DNA of 64,000 nt, taken from positions 1 to 64,000 of the forward strand of contig NZ_JYIV01000030.1 of assembly GCF_000956405.1 (NCBI RefSeq), written 5' to 3'. Shown in pieces: positions 9,109 through 17,484 of this stretch. Source of the DNA: Microbacterium oxydans. Lineage in GTDB: Bacteria; Actinomycetota; Actinomycetes; Actinomycetales; Microbacteriaceae. How positions within the stretch are numbered: the stretch's first letter is position 1; each line of letters begins with the position of its first letter. Position numbers and translations under genes: made by a program. The notes under the pieces were generated by a model, which worked only from the letters and a program-made list of their open reading frames with translations, was not told the origin of the DNA and searched no databases.

Positions 9109-10425
9109 ATGGACTACATCATGTTGGGCGTGGGGCTCCTGCTCACGGTCGGCACCGGCCTCTTCGTCGCGAGCGAGTTCGCCCTCGTGAACCTCGATCG
9201 CGCGGAACTCGAGGCCAGGCAGGCGAGAGGCGAGTCGCGGCTCTCGCTCACGATCAGCGCTCTCAAGCACACGTCGACCCATCTCTCCGCGGCACAGCTC
9301 GGCATCACGCTGACCACGCTGCTCACCGGATACACGATGGAACCGGCGCTGTCGAACCTGCTGCGCCCGACGTTCATCGCCTGGAGCATCCCGGAGGCGG
9401 CTGTCACCCCGATCGCGACGATCGTGGCGATGCTCGTGGCGACGGTGCTCTCGATGATCCTGGGCGAGCTCGTCCCCAAGAACTTCGCCCTCGCGCTGCC
9501 CCTGGCCACCGCGAAGCTCGTCGTCCCGTTCCAGATCGCCTTCACGACCGTGTTCAAGCCGGCCGTCGTGGTGCTCAACGGGAGTGCGAACGGCGTGCTG
9601 CGCAGCATGGGCATCGAGCCGAAGGAAGAGCTCTCGGGGGCGCGGAGCGCAGAGGAGCTCTCCTCTCTCGTGCGCCGTTCCGCCAGTGCCGGTCTGCTGG
9701 AAGCCGACACCGCGACGCTGCTCGACCGCACGCTCACCTTCGCGAGGCTGACCGCCGCCGATGTGATGACAGCCCGTCCGAGCATGCATGCGATCGCCGC
9801 CGGTGACTCCGCCGACGACGTGATCCAGCTCGCCCGACGTACCGGGCACAGCCGGTTCCCCGTGTACGACGACGACCTGGATGACATCACCGGGGTGGTC
9901 CACCTCAAGGCGGCCATCTCCGTGCCCCGCGAACGTCGAGCCGAGGTTCCTGCCGGCGCGCTGGCGACGGAGCCGCTCCGGGTGCCGGAGACCGTGCATG
10001 TCGACGCGCTGATCGCCGAGCTGCGGGCACGCGGCTACCAGCTGGCCGTCGTCGTCGACGAGTACGGCGGCACGGCCGGTCTCGTGACCCTGGAGGACCT
10101 GGTGGAGGAACTCGTGGGCGAGGTCGCCGACGAGCACGACCGCACCAGGGCCGGGGTCATCCGCAACCGTGAGGGGATCACCTTCCCCGGCGAGCTCCGC
10201 CCGGACGAGCTGCGCAGTCGCGCGGGCGTGGAGGTTCCGGAGGGCGATGTCTACGACACGGTCGGCGGTTACGTCATGAGCGTGCTCGAACGTGTTCCGT
10301 CGGTCGGCGACGAGGTCGAGCTCGAGACCGGCACGCTCCAGGTGGTCCGCATGGACGGCCGACGTGTCGATCGGTTGCGCTACGTGCCGAGACCGCTCGC
10401 CGTCGATGAGGAGGTGACCCGATGA
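9109..10425 (+). CDS. CNNM/CBS-domain membrane protein (hemolysin C/CorC family)
   Basis: A 438-residue membrane protein with an N-terminal CNNM transmembrane domain (about 1-190, including [14 protein letters not shown]), a CBS pair (about 200-330, with [13 protein letters not shown] and [18 protein letters not shown]) and a C-terminal CorC_HlyC domain (about 345-430). The family is linked to Mg2+/Co2+ efflux or homeostasis; the old name hemolysin should not be taken literally. A GGAGAGGA site lies 7 bases before the ATG. Its stop overlaps the next, related gene by 4 bases (ATGA), so the two are [18 protein letters not shown] and may form a heteromer. Confidence 0.9.
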   Translation: MDYIMLGVGLLLTVGTGLFVASEFALVNLDRAELEARQARGESRLSLTISALKHTSTHLSAAQLGITLTTLLTGYTMEPALSNLLRPTFIAWSIPEAAVTPIATIVAMLVATVLSMILGELVPKNFALALPLATAKLVVPFQIAFTTVFKPAVVVLNGSANGVLRSMGIEPKEELSGARSAEELSSLVRRSASAGLLEADTATLLDRTLTFARLTAADVMTARPSMHAIAAGDSADDVIQLARRTGHSRFPVYDDDLDDITGVVHLKAAISVPRERRAEVPAGALATEPLRVPETVHVDALIAELRARGYQLAVVVDEYGGTAGLVTLEDLVEELVGEVADEHDRTRAGVIRNREGITFPGELRPDELRSRAGVEVPEGDVYDTVGGYVMSVLERVPSVGDEVELETGTLQVVRMDGRRVDRLRYVPRPLAVDEEVTR

Positions 10426-11483
10426 GCGACTGGGGAGGACTCGCCTGGCTCGTCGTGCTCCTGGTGGCGAACGCGTTCTTCGTCGGTGGAGAGTTCGCCG
10501 TGATCTCGGCCAGAAGATCGCAGATCGAACCGCGCGCCGATCAGGGGTCGCGCGCCGCGAAGACGGCCTTGTACGCGATGGAGCACGCCACGCTCATGCT
10601 CGCGACGTCGCAACTCGGCATCACGATCTGCTCGCTGCTGATCCTCAACGTGTCCGAGCCGGCGATCCACCACCTGCTGTCGGTGCCGCTGCACGCGCTC
10701 GGATGGCCGGACGGTGCCGTCGATGCGGTGTCGTTCACGGTCGCGCTGCTGGTCGTCTCGTTCCTGCACGTGGTGTTCGGTGAGATGGTGCCGAAGAACC
10801 TCGCCTTCTCGGTGCCGGACCGCGCCGTGCTGATCCTCGCCCCGCCGCTGGTCTGGGTGTCGAAGGTGTTCATGCCGGTGATCTGGGTGCTGAACGCGGC
10901 GGCGAACGGCGTGCTGCGGCTCTTCCGCGTCGAGCCGAAGAACGAGGCCGCGTCGACGTTCACGCTCGAAGAGGTCGCGACCATCGTCAGCCAGTCGCGT
11001 CGCGAGGGCGTGCTCATGGACACGGCGGGTACGGTCGCCGCCGCCGTCGAGTTCACCGACAAGAAGGCCAGGGACGTCGCGGTGCCGCTGAGCGATCTGG
11101 TGACGCTTCCGCAGTCGGCCACGCCGGACGACATCGAGAAGGCCGTCGCCCGCTACGGATTCTCGCGCTATGTGATCGTCGACGAGGCGTCTGTGCCGAT
11201 CGGCTACGTGCATCTGAAGGACATCCTGCGGGCGTCCGAAGGTCCGGATGCCGAGACCAAGATGGTCCAGCCGGTCCCGGCCAAGCGCATCCACCACATG
11301 GTGCCCGTGCAGGAGAACACCGATCTGGAGGACGCTCTCGCGGTCATGCGTCGGGCGGGCCGACACCTGGCCAAGGTGCGGGACGCGGAGGGGAACACCA
11401 CCGCTGTCCTGTTCCTCGAGGACATCCTGGAAGAACTGGTCGGAGAGGTGCAGGACGCGACACGACGCTTCCGCGCACGCTGA
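10422..11483 (+). CDS. CNNM/CBS-domain membrane protein, second paralogue
   Basis: A 353-residue paralogue of the preceding gene: a CNNM transmembrane domain (about 1-190, with EMVPKNLAFSVPD) and a CBS pair (about 200-340). It is shorter because it lacks the C-terminal CorC_HlyC domain, ending soon after LFLEDILEELVGEVQD. Tandem long and short CNNM genes are common in actinobacteria. Start ATG 10422 overlaps the upstream stop. A long hairpin follows the stop. Probable role in divalent cation balance at the membrane. Confidence 0.88.
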   Translation: MSDWGGLAWLVVLLVANAFFVGGEFAVISARRSQIEPRADQGSRAAKTALYAMEHATLMLATSQLGITICSLLILNVSEPAIHHLLSVPLHALGWPDGAVDAVSFTVALLVVSFLHVVFGEMVPKNLAFSVPDRAVLILAPPLVWVSKVFMPVIWVLNAAANGVLRLFRVEPKNEAASTFTLEEVATIVSQSRREGVLMDTAGTVAAAVEFTDKKARDVAVPLSDLVTLPQSATPDDIEKAVARYGFSRYVIVDEASVPIGYVHLKDILRASEGPDAETKMVQPVPAKRIHHMVPVQENTDLEDALAVMRRAGRHLAKVRDAEGNTTAVLFLEDILEELVGEVQDATRRFRAR

Positions 11484-11492
11484 TCGTCCACT

Positions 11493-11544
11493 CGAACGAC
11501 GAAGGCCGCCGATCCGTCTACGGGTCGGCGGCCTTCGTCGTTCG
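11493..11544. terminator. Bidirectional terminator hairpin
   Basis: A 24-bp inverted repeat with one mismatch (arms 11493-11516 and 11521-11544, loop TCTA) between the convergent CNNM and old yellow enzyme genes. Confidence 0.8.
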
Positions 11545-11548
11545 GTGC

Positions 11549-12616
11549 TCAGCGCGGGCGGGCGCGCTCGTACTGCGGCGGCCAGGAGACCTCGGCGTCG
11601 AGCTCGTGCGCTGCGCGGAGGGCGAAGTGCGGGTCGCGCAGCCACTCTCGTCCGGCGAAGATCGCATCGGCCGCACCATCGGCGAGCACCTGTTCCGCCT
11701 GAGCGGCCGCCGTGATGAGGCCCACCGCGGAGACGGGGATCCGACCGCCCTGGCGCACGCCCTCAGCGAGGGGGACCTGGTACCCGGGGAACACGCTGAT
11801 GCGCTGGTGTGCGACGAGGCCGCCGCTGGACACATCGATCAGATCAGCGCCGTGCTGCGCCGCCCAGTCGCCGACGATCTCCGCCTCCTCCGATGTGAAG
11901 CCGCCCTCCGCGTGGTCGGTGGCGGAGATGCGGACGAACAGCGGCACCTCGGGGCCGGCGGCGCTGCGCACGGCATCGATCACGCGGAGCAGCAGGCGTG
12001 CGCGGTTCTCGAGCGGGCCGCCGTACTCGTCTGCACGGAGGTTGGACAGCGGGGAGAGGAACTGATGGAGGAGGTAGCCGTGGGCTCCGTGGATCTCCAG
12101 CACATCGAAGCCCGCCGCGACCGCCCGATGCGCCGCGGCGGCGAACGCGTCGACCACGCGGTCGATGCCGTCCACGTCGAGGGCGATCGGGGTGTCGAAG
12201 CCCTCATAGGCGACGGCGGAGGGCCCGGACGTGGTCCATCCGCCGTCCGCGGACGGCACGGATCCCCGCTCGGGAGCCCAGGGCCACCACGTCGACGCCT
12301 TCCGCCCGGCGTGGGCGAGCTGGATGCCCGCGTGCGAGCCCCGGTCGTGGATCGCCTGGACGATCGGGGCGAGCGCGTCGCGCTGCTCGTCGTTCCACAA
12401 CCCGAGGTCACGCGGCGAGATCCGCCCATCGGGCAGCACCGCGGTCGCCTCGGCGATGATGAGCCCGGCCCCGCCGGAGGCGAACTGGGCGAGATGCGTG
12501 TGATGCCACTCCTGAGCCACACCATCGACGGCGCTGTACATGCACATCGGCGACACCCACAGGCGGTTGCGGAGTTGGACGGAACGGATGGTCAGCGGGG
12601 AGAAGAGAAGACTCAC
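11549..12616 (-). CDS. NADH:flavin oxidoreductase (old yellow enzyme family, YqjM-like)
   Basis: A 355-residue FMN-dependent ene-reductase-type TIM barrel. Family marks are PMCMYSAVDG near the N-terminus, EIHGAHGYLLHQFLSP with the GAH active-site segment, and the C-terminal VGLITAAAQAEQVL and IFAGREWLRDPH. The physiological substrate is not known; relatives reduce activated alkenes, quinones or enones under oxidative stress. The GTG at 12616 is chosen because TAGCGT lies exactly 6 bases upstream, making the mRNA leaderless. It diverges from nnrD with only 56 bases between the two starts. Confidence 0.9.
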   Translation of the reverse strand: MSLLFSPLTIRSVQLRNRLWVSPMCMYSAVDGVAQEWHHTHLAQFASGGAGLIIAEATAVLPDGRISPRDLGLWNDEQRDALAPIVQAIHDRGSHAGIQLAHAGRKASTWWPWAPERGSVPSADGGWTTSGPSAVAYEGFDTPIALDVDGIDRVVDAFAAAAHRAVAAGFDVLEIHGAHGYLLHQFLSPLSNLRADEYGGPLENRARLLLRVIDAVRSAAGPEVPLFVRISATDHAEGGFTSEEAEIVGDWAAQHGADLIDVSSGGLVAHQRISVFPGYQVPLAEGVRQGGRIPVSAVGLITAAAQAEQVLADGAADAIFAGREWLRDPHFALRAAHELDAEVSWPPQYERARPR

Positions 12617-12622
12617 CGTTCG

Positions 12623-12628
12623 ACGCTA
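12623..12628 (-). promoter_or_regulatory. -10 box TAGCGT, leaderless old yellow enzyme gene
   Basis: On the minus strand TAGCGT, then six bases, then GTG at 12616. It pairs with a divergent leaderless promoter at 12661. Confidence 0.6.
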
Positions 12629-12660
12629 CCGCCGCGGAGGCGACCCGAGGGTCGTCGCAC

Positions 12661-12666
12661 TAACGT
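12661..12666 (+). promoter_or_regulatory. -10 box TAACGT, leaderless nnrD
   Basis: TAACGT, six bases, then ATG at 12673. Confidence 0.6.
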
Positions 12667-12672
12667 GGAGTC

Positions 12673-13506
12673 ATGGTCGAGGTGCGTGAGTGGACGCGGG
12701 AGGACACGGCGCGGTTGTTCCGGGTGCCGACCGCGGACGATGACAAGTACGCCCGAGGCGTGGTGGCCCTCCGCACCGGGTCGCCCGCGTATCCCGGCGC
12801 CGCGGTGCTCGGCGTGGAGGCCGCGTGGCGCACGGGCGCGGGGTTCGTCCGCTACGTGGGAGCAGAGCGGATGGCCGATGCCGTTCTCGCGCGGCGTCCG
12901 GAGACGGTCGCGGGGGCGGATGTCGGACGGTCGCGGATCGACGCCTGGGTGATCGGCTCGGGAACGGATCCCACAGACCGGGACGACGCGGAACAGGCCG
13001 CTCTCGAGGAGATCGTCGCGGGTGACGCGGCAGTGGTGATCGACGCGGGCGCACTCGATCTCGCCGAGAAGGCGCGCGCTCGGTTCCTCGTGACCCCGCA
13101 CGCGCGGGAGTTCGCCCGGTTGCAGGAGCGGCTCGGCGTCCCCGGGGCGGGGGAGGATCGCGTGTCTGCGGCGCGGCGGACAGCGGACAGGCTCGGGGGC
13201 ACCGTGCTGCTCAAGGGCGCCCGCACGCTGATCGCGTCTCCGGAAGGGGACGTCATCGCCGTCGACGCGGGAACCGGATGGCTGGCGACCGCGGGCACGG
13301 GCGATGTGCTCGCCGGGGTGCTGGGTACGGTGCTCGCGGCGAACCAGGGCAGCCCGATCGCCGAGGTCGCCGCTGCGGGGGCGTGGATACACGGGCATGC
13401 GGGGCGGGTGGCCGCCGGGATGAGTGACGGCGGGACGGGGCATCCGATCGTCGCCATGGACGTCGCTGCGGCGCTGCCCGACGCGATCGCGGACGTCCTC
13501 GCGTGA
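12673..13506 (+). CDS. nnrD: ADP-dependent NAD(P)H-hydrate dehydratase
   Basis: A 277-residue ribokinase-fold repair enzyme that dehydrates damaged NAD(P)H hydrates using ADP. Family segments are VTPHAREFARL, VLLKGARTLIASPEG and the catalytic TAGTGDVLAGVLGTVLA near the C-terminus, where the Asp is the catalytic base. There is no fused NnrE epimerase domain, which many bacteria carry on the same chain. It starts on a leaderless mRNA and overlaps the next gene by 4 bases. Confidence 0.88.
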   Translation: MVEVREWTREDTARLFRVPTADDDKYARGVVALRTGSPAYPGAAVLGVEAAWRTGAGFVRYVGAERMADAVLARRPETVAGADVGRSRIDAWVIGSGTDPTDRDDAEQAALEEIVAGDAAVVIDAGALDLAEKARARFLVTPHAREFARLQERLGVPGAGEDRVSAARRTADRLGGTVLLKGARTLIASPEGDVIAVDAGTGWLATAGTGDVLAGVLGTVLAANQGSPIAEVAAAGAWIHGHAGRVAAGMSDGGTGHPIVAMDVAAALPDAIADVLA

Positions 13507-14735
13507 GCCGACCATCGATGCGGGTGGCCGCGCTGTGGTGCGTCTTTCTTCTCGTGCACCTGCTCACCGCCTGGGCGGGCTGGATCTACCCCAGTCAGCC
13601 GATGGGCGACGTGGTCCTCGTCTACGAGCCGTGGGCGGCATCGGCGCTCGTCGGGGGTCCGATCGTCGGCGTGACCGAGACCTGGGTCTATCCGCAGTTC
13701 GCGCTCCTGCCGATGCTTGCGGCCAAGATGCTCGCGGCACCGCTCGTGTCGCTGCTCGGGGTGTCCGGCGCCTACCTGATCGGGTGGGCGGCGCTCGTCG
13801 TGATCCTCGATGCGGTGGCGTTCGGAGTGCTCGTCGGTCGCTCGCCCTCGCGCCCGCGCCGCGTGGCCGCGTGGTTCTGGTGTGCGGCGCTGCTCCTGCT
13901 CGGACCGATCGCGCTCTATCGGATCGATGCGATCACGGTGCCGATCGCCGTGATCGGCGGGCTCTGGCTCGTGAAGCGCCCTGCCGTCGGCGCCGCCCTC
14001 CTCACGGTCGGCGCCTGGATCAAGATCTGGCCCGGCGCGCTCGTGCTCGCCGCCGTCATCGCGCTCCGAGCCCGCGTACGCGTGCTGATCTCCGCGCTGG
14101 TCGTCACGGCCGGAGTCATCGCGGCGCTGCTCCTGCTCGGCGCGGACTCCGAGATCCTCGGCTTCCTGACCGAGCAGACGGGACGAGGGCTGCAGATCGA
14201 AGCGGTCGCTGCCACACCGTTCCTCTGGCTCGTCGTCGCCGGGGCCGCCCGTATCGAGTACAGCTTCGAGATTCTGACCTTCCAGATCACGGCCCCGGGC
14301 GTCGAGGCCGTCGCAGCCGTGCTCACCCCTGTGATGGCGGTGTGCGTGCTCGCGGTCGCCGCTGTCGGCGCGTTCAAGGCCATGAGGGGCGCCAGCTTCC
14401 CCCGGCTGTTCCCTCCGCTCGCCCTGACACTGGTGACGCTGTTGATCGTCACCAACAAGGTGGGTTCCCCGCAGTTCCAGACCTGGCTGATCGCGCCGAT
14501 GATCCTGTGGCTCGTGCTCGACCGCGTCAGGGCACGTGTGCCCGCCGTCGTCGTGCTCGCCCTCTGCCTGCTCACCTGTCTCGTCTACCCGATCGGCTAC
14601 GACGCACTGCTGCGAGCCGATACCCTTTCCGTCGCCGTCCTCACGGTGCGGAACGTGCTTCTCGTCGTCCTGCTCGTGCTGGGCATCCGTGCTCTGCTTC
14701 GCGTACCCGTCCGCCCACCGAAAACCCTGGAGTGA
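13503..14735 (+). CDS. DUF2029/GT87-type integral membrane glycosyltransferase
   Basis: A 410-residue polytopic protein with about 10-11 hydrophobic segments. The organisation resembles the GT-C glycosyltransferases of the DUF2029/GT87 group (mannosyltransferase PimE and relatives), which use polyprenyl-phosphate sugars for cell-envelope glycans. Segments such as YPQFALLPMLAAKML and KRPAVGAALLTVGAWIKIWP fit the group. Start GTG 13503 overlaps the nnrD stop (GTGA). The assignment to the broad family is reasonable; the sugar and acceptor are unknown. Confidence 0.7.
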   Translation: MSRPSMRVAALWCVFLLVHLLTAWAGWIYPSQPMGDVVLVYEPWAASALVGGPIVGVTETWVYPQFALLPMLAAKMLAAPLVSLLGVSGAYLIGWAALVVILDAVAFGVLVGRSPSRPRRVAAWFWCAALLLLGPIALYRIDAITVPIAVIGGLWLVKRPAVGAALLTVGAWIKIWPGALVLAAVIALRARVRVLISALVVTAGVIAALLLLGADSEILGFLTEQTGRGLQIEAVAATPFLWLVVAGAARIEYSFEILTFQITAPGVEAVAAVLTPVMAVCVLAVAAVGAFKAMRGASFPRLFPPLALTLVTLLIVTNKVGSPQFQTWLIAPMILWLVLDRVRARVPAVVVLALCLLTCLVYPIGYDALLRADTLSVAVLTVRNVLLVVLLVLGIRALLRVPVRPPKTLE

Positions 14736-14739
14736 AACC

Positions 14740-15099
14740 ATGTTGATCGCCTTCTCCGTCGCCCCGAGCGGAACCCCGGCCGAGGGTGCCGAGCGCACCG
14801 ATGCATCGGTGCACGATGCGGTGGCCGCTGCCGTGCGCGTGGTGCGGGAATCGGGTCTTGCGCACCGCACCACCAGCATGTTCACCGAGATCGAGGGCCC
14901 GGACTGGGACACCGTCATGGACGTCGTGAAGCGTGCGACCGAGGCCGTCATGCCGTTCGGGTCGCGGGTCTCGCTCGTGCTGAAGGCCGACATCCGTCCC
15001 GGGTACTCCGGCGAGCTCGACGCGAAGATCGAGCGCCTCGAGGCGGCCATCACGGAGGCAGGCTCCGAAGAGGCGGGCGTCGAGCGCGCGGATGACTGA
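14740..15099 (+). CDS. MTH1187/YkoF-type thiamine-binding family protein
   Basis: A 119-residue small ferredoxin-like fold protein. MLIAFSVAPSGTP at the N-terminus, the central TTSMFTEIEGPDWDTVM and the RVSLVLKADIRPG strand match the MTH1187/YkoF group, whose members bind thiamine or related small ligands. A GGAG lies 7 bases before the ATG at 14740. The stop overlaps the next gene by 8 bases, so the two are coupled. No thiamine genes are nearby, so the ligand is uncertain. Confidence 0.75.
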   Translation: MLIAFSVAPSGTPAEGAERTDASVHDAVAAAVRVVRESGLAHRTTSMFTEIEGPDWDTVMDVVKRATEAVMPFGSRVSLVLKADIRPGYSGELDAKIERLEAAITEAGSEEAGVERADD

Positions 15100-15568
15100 C
15101 GTCCGCCAGGAGACGCCCATCGCCCTTCGAGCGGCGCTCGCCGAAGATGCCGAATGGATTGCGGAACTGCGGGCCGAGGTGCTCAGAGCTGATCTTGAGC
15201 GGCTCGGACGGTATGACGAGGTCCGCGTCCGGCAGCGCTTCCGGGATGCGTTCGAGCCTGGCCAGACCCGGATCATCGTCGTGGACTCCGTCGACGTCGG
15301 CTCGGTCGCCCTCCGCCCGGACGGCGGTTCGCTCTGGCTGGAGCACTTCTACATCGCTCCCTCGCACCAGGGCCGCGGAATCGGGGGGCGAGTGCTCACG
15401 ACCGTGCTCGACGGTCCGGGCAGGTATCGGCTCAACGTACTCCGGGGCAGTCCAGCCCGCGGGCTGTACGAGCGCCACGGGTTCGTCGTCGATTCCGAGG
15501 ACGACGTGGATGTCTTCATGACGCTCGACGACAGGGGGCAGACGAGCCGAGTGCCCGAGGGCCGGTAA
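15092..15568 (+). CDS. GNAT family N-acetyltransferase
   Basis: A 158-residue acetyltransferase. LEHFYIAPSHQGRGIGGRV is the acetyl-CoA-binding motif A (R/Q-x-x-G-x-G/A) and ARGLYERHGFVVDSEDD is motif B. The substrate cannot be predicted; small GNATs of this type acetylate amines or protein N-termini. The ATG at 15092 lies inside the end of the preceding gene, in an ATGACTGA overlap, which points to [13 protein letters not shown] coupling. Confidence 0.85.
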   Translation: MTDVRQETPIALRAALAEDAEWIAELRAEVLRADLERLGRYDEVRVRQRFRDAFEPGQTRIIVVDSVDVGSVALRPDGGSLWLEHFYIAPSHQGRGIGGRVLTTVLDGPGRYRLNVLRGSPARGLYERHGFVVDSEDDVDVFMTLDDRGQTSRVPEGR

Positions 15569-15571
15569 GCT
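15566..15571 (+). promoter_or_regulatory. -10 box TAAGCT, leaderless MFS gene
   Basis: TAAGCT, six bases, then GTG at 15578. The first T is the last-but-two base of the upstream coding region, so the box overlaps the stop codon of the GNAT gene. Confidence 0.6.
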
Positions 15572-15577
15572 GTTCCG

Positions 15578-16837
15578 GTGAATCCCTCGACTGGATCGAG
15601 GGGTGCGGCGAAGTGGGCGCTCCTCTCTCTCGCCATAGGCAGCTTCGGAATCGGCATGACCGAGTTCGTGGTCATGGGCCTGCTGCCCAACATCGCCGCC
15701 GACCTGCTGCCTTCGCTCTGGGCGACCAGCCAGGAAGACGCGCTCAGCCAAGCAGGGTGGCTCATCTCGCTGTACGCGCTGGGTGTGGTGGTCGGCGCCC
15801 CGACCATCGCCGGTTTCGTCGCGAGATACCCGCGGCATCGGGTGATGATCGTGCTGGCCCTCGCCCTCACGGTCTTCAACGCCCTCACCGTGGTCCTGCC
15901 CTCCTTCGAGCTCGTGGCCGCATCGCGCTTCCTCGCCGGACTTCCGCACGGCGCCTACTTCGGTATCGGAGCGCTCGTCGCCGCCGATGTGATGGGACCG
16001 GGAAACCGCGCCAAGGGCGTGGCCTTCATCCTCACCGGGCTCACGGTCGCGAACGTGGTCGGCGTGCCGCTGGGCACCTTCCTCGGACAGCAGTGGGGCT
16101 GGCGCGCGGCCTTCGCTGTCGTTGCCGTCGTGTTCGCACTCGCCACACTGTGCATCGCGCTGTTCGTGCCGGAGCATCCGGGAGATCCGGGCCGCACGAT
16201 GCGACAGGAGCTGCGTGTCTTCCGGATCCCGCAGGTCTGGTTCACTCTGGGCGTCGGCGCGATCGGGTTCGGCGGGTTCTTCGCGGTCTACAGCTACATC
16301 GCCCCGCTGGTGACCGAGGTGTCCGGTTCGCCGGAGTGGGTCGTGCCGATCGTGCTCGTGCTGATGGGCCTCGGGATGACGGCGGGAAACCTGGTCGGCG
16401 GTCACCTCGCCGACATCGATCTGCGCCGCACGCTGCTCTTCGGTCTCGCCGCGATGGCCGTCGTGTTCGCTCTGCTCGCGTTCTTGTCGTTCTGGATCGT
16501 CAGCCTGGCGGTCGTGGTGCTCGTGGTCGGGTTCGTCTCGTCCGTGCTGAGTCCGACGATCCAGACCCGCCTCATGGATGTGGCCGGTGACAACCAGTCG
16601 ATCGCTGCGGCCATGAACCACTCCGCGCTCAACATCGGCAACAGTCTGGGCGCCTTCCTCGGCGGCGTCGTGATCGCTGCCGGCTGGGGCTTCACGGCAC
16701 CGGCATGGACGGGGGCGGCGCTCGCCGTCGCCGGCCTCCTGATCGCCCTGCTGTCCTATCGCGTCGAAGGGCGTCGCCCGGCGGCGGTGGGGCCCGCCGC
16801 GACGTCGTCCGACGCATCGTCATCGGCCGCATCGTAG
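15578..16837 (+). CDS. MFS transporter (AraJ/Cmx-type efflux)
   Basis: A 419-residue major facilitator with 12 predicted membrane helices. The N-terminal SFGIGMTEFVVMGLLPNIA and the SRFLAGLPHGAYFGIGALV segment are typical of the AraJ/Cmx drug:H+ antiporter branch (DHA1). Likely function is efflux of a small molecule or sugar; the substrate is unknown. The GTG start is supported by the TAAGCT-N6 spacing. The C-terminus is Ala/Ser-rich. Confidence 0.88.
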   Translation: MNPSTGSRGAAKWALLSLAIGSFGIGMTEFVVMGLLPNIAADLLPSLWATSQEDALSQAGWLISLYALGVVVGAPTIAGFVARYPRHRVMIVLALALTVFNALTVVLPSFELVAASRFLAGLPHGAYFGIGALVAADVMGPGNRAKGVAFILTGLTVANVVGVPLGTFLGQQWGWRAAFAVVAVVFALATLCIALFVPEHPGDPGRTMRQELRVFRIPQVWFTLGVGAIGFGGFFAVYSYIAPLVTEVSGSPEWVVPIVLVLMGLGMTAGNLVGGHLADIDLRRTLLFGLAAMAVVFALLAFLSFWIVSLAVVVLVVGFVSSVLSPTIQTRLMDVAGDNQSIAAAMNHSALNIGNSLGAFLGGVVIAAGWGFTAPAWTGAALAVAGLLIALLSYRVEGRRPAAVGPAATSSDASSSAAS

Positions 16838-16840
16838 AGT
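16835..16840 (+). promoter_or_regulatory. -10 box TAGAGT, leaderless Nudix gene
   Basis: TAGAGT, six bases, then GTG at 16847. The box overlaps the stop codon of the MFS gene. Confidence 0.6.
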
Positions 16841-16846
16841 GACGGG

Positions 16847-17467
16847 GTGAGCACCCCCGACGCCCCCCTGCCCGTCGCCGGGACCGTGGTCCTGTTGCGT
16901 GAGGCGGACCCGGGATTCGAGGTGCTGCTGATGCGCCGCCCCGATCGGGGCTCGTTCGCGGGCGCGTGGGTCTTCCCCGGGGGCAAGGTCGAGCCCGGCG
17001 ACATCCGCGGGGGCGACGAGGTCGACGATGCGCGGTACGCCGCCATCAGGGAGACCGCGGAGGAGGTCGGCCTCACGGTCGCAGATCTCATCGTGCTGTC
17101 GGAGTGGCAGCCGCCGCTCGAGGCGCCGACGCGCATCCGGACCTGGTTCTTCCTCGCGCAGGCACCGATCGACGAGGCCACGCCCTCCGCCGATGAGGTC
17201 GAGGAGGTGGCGTGGGTGCGCCCTGCAGAGGCTCTCGCGCGGCATGCGGCGGGGGAATGGAGCCTGTACCCGCCCACCTGGATCACCCTGCATCAGCTCT
17301 CGGCGTTCCGCGATCTGACCTCGGCGCTCTCCTCCGGCGGTGCGGCCCAGCTGTTCCAGACCCGGGTGCTCGACTCCGATGCCGGTCGGGCCTTCGCCTG
17401 GGAGCAGGGGCGTCTCGAGGCGGGTTCGCTGCCGTGGCGATTCGTGGCGAGCACGTCTGACAGCTGA
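16847..17467 (+). CDS. NUDIX hydrolase (NUDT19-like)
   Basis: A 206-residue nucleoside-diphosphate-linked phosphohydrolase. The Nudix box is recognisable as VFPGGKVEPGD followed by AAIRETAEEVGL, but the loop between the halves is extended (IRGGDEVDDARY), so the canonical GX5EX7REUXEEXGU spacing is not kept. Similar extended loops occur in the NUDT19/CoA-diphosphatase-like group. Substrate unknown. It is convergent with metX, with a hairpin spanning both stop codons. Confidence 0.85.
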   Translation: MSTPDAPLPVAGTVVLLREADPGFEVLLMRRPDRGSFAGAWVFPGGKVEPGDIRGGDEVDDARYAAIRETAEEVGLTVADLIVLSEWQPPLEAPTRIRTWFFLAQAPIDEATPSADEVEEVAWVRPAEALARHAAGEWSLYPPTWITLHQLSAFRDLTSALSSGGAAQLFQTRVLDSDAGRAFAWEQGRLEAGSLPWRFVASTSDS

Positions 17468-17484
17468 GCGGACGGCTCAGCTGT
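17460..17484. terminator. Short bidirectional hairpin over two stop codons
   Basis: Arms ACAGCTGAGC and GCTCAGCTGT (10 bp perfect) around GGACG. It overlaps both the Nudix and the metX stop codons. Confidence 0.55.
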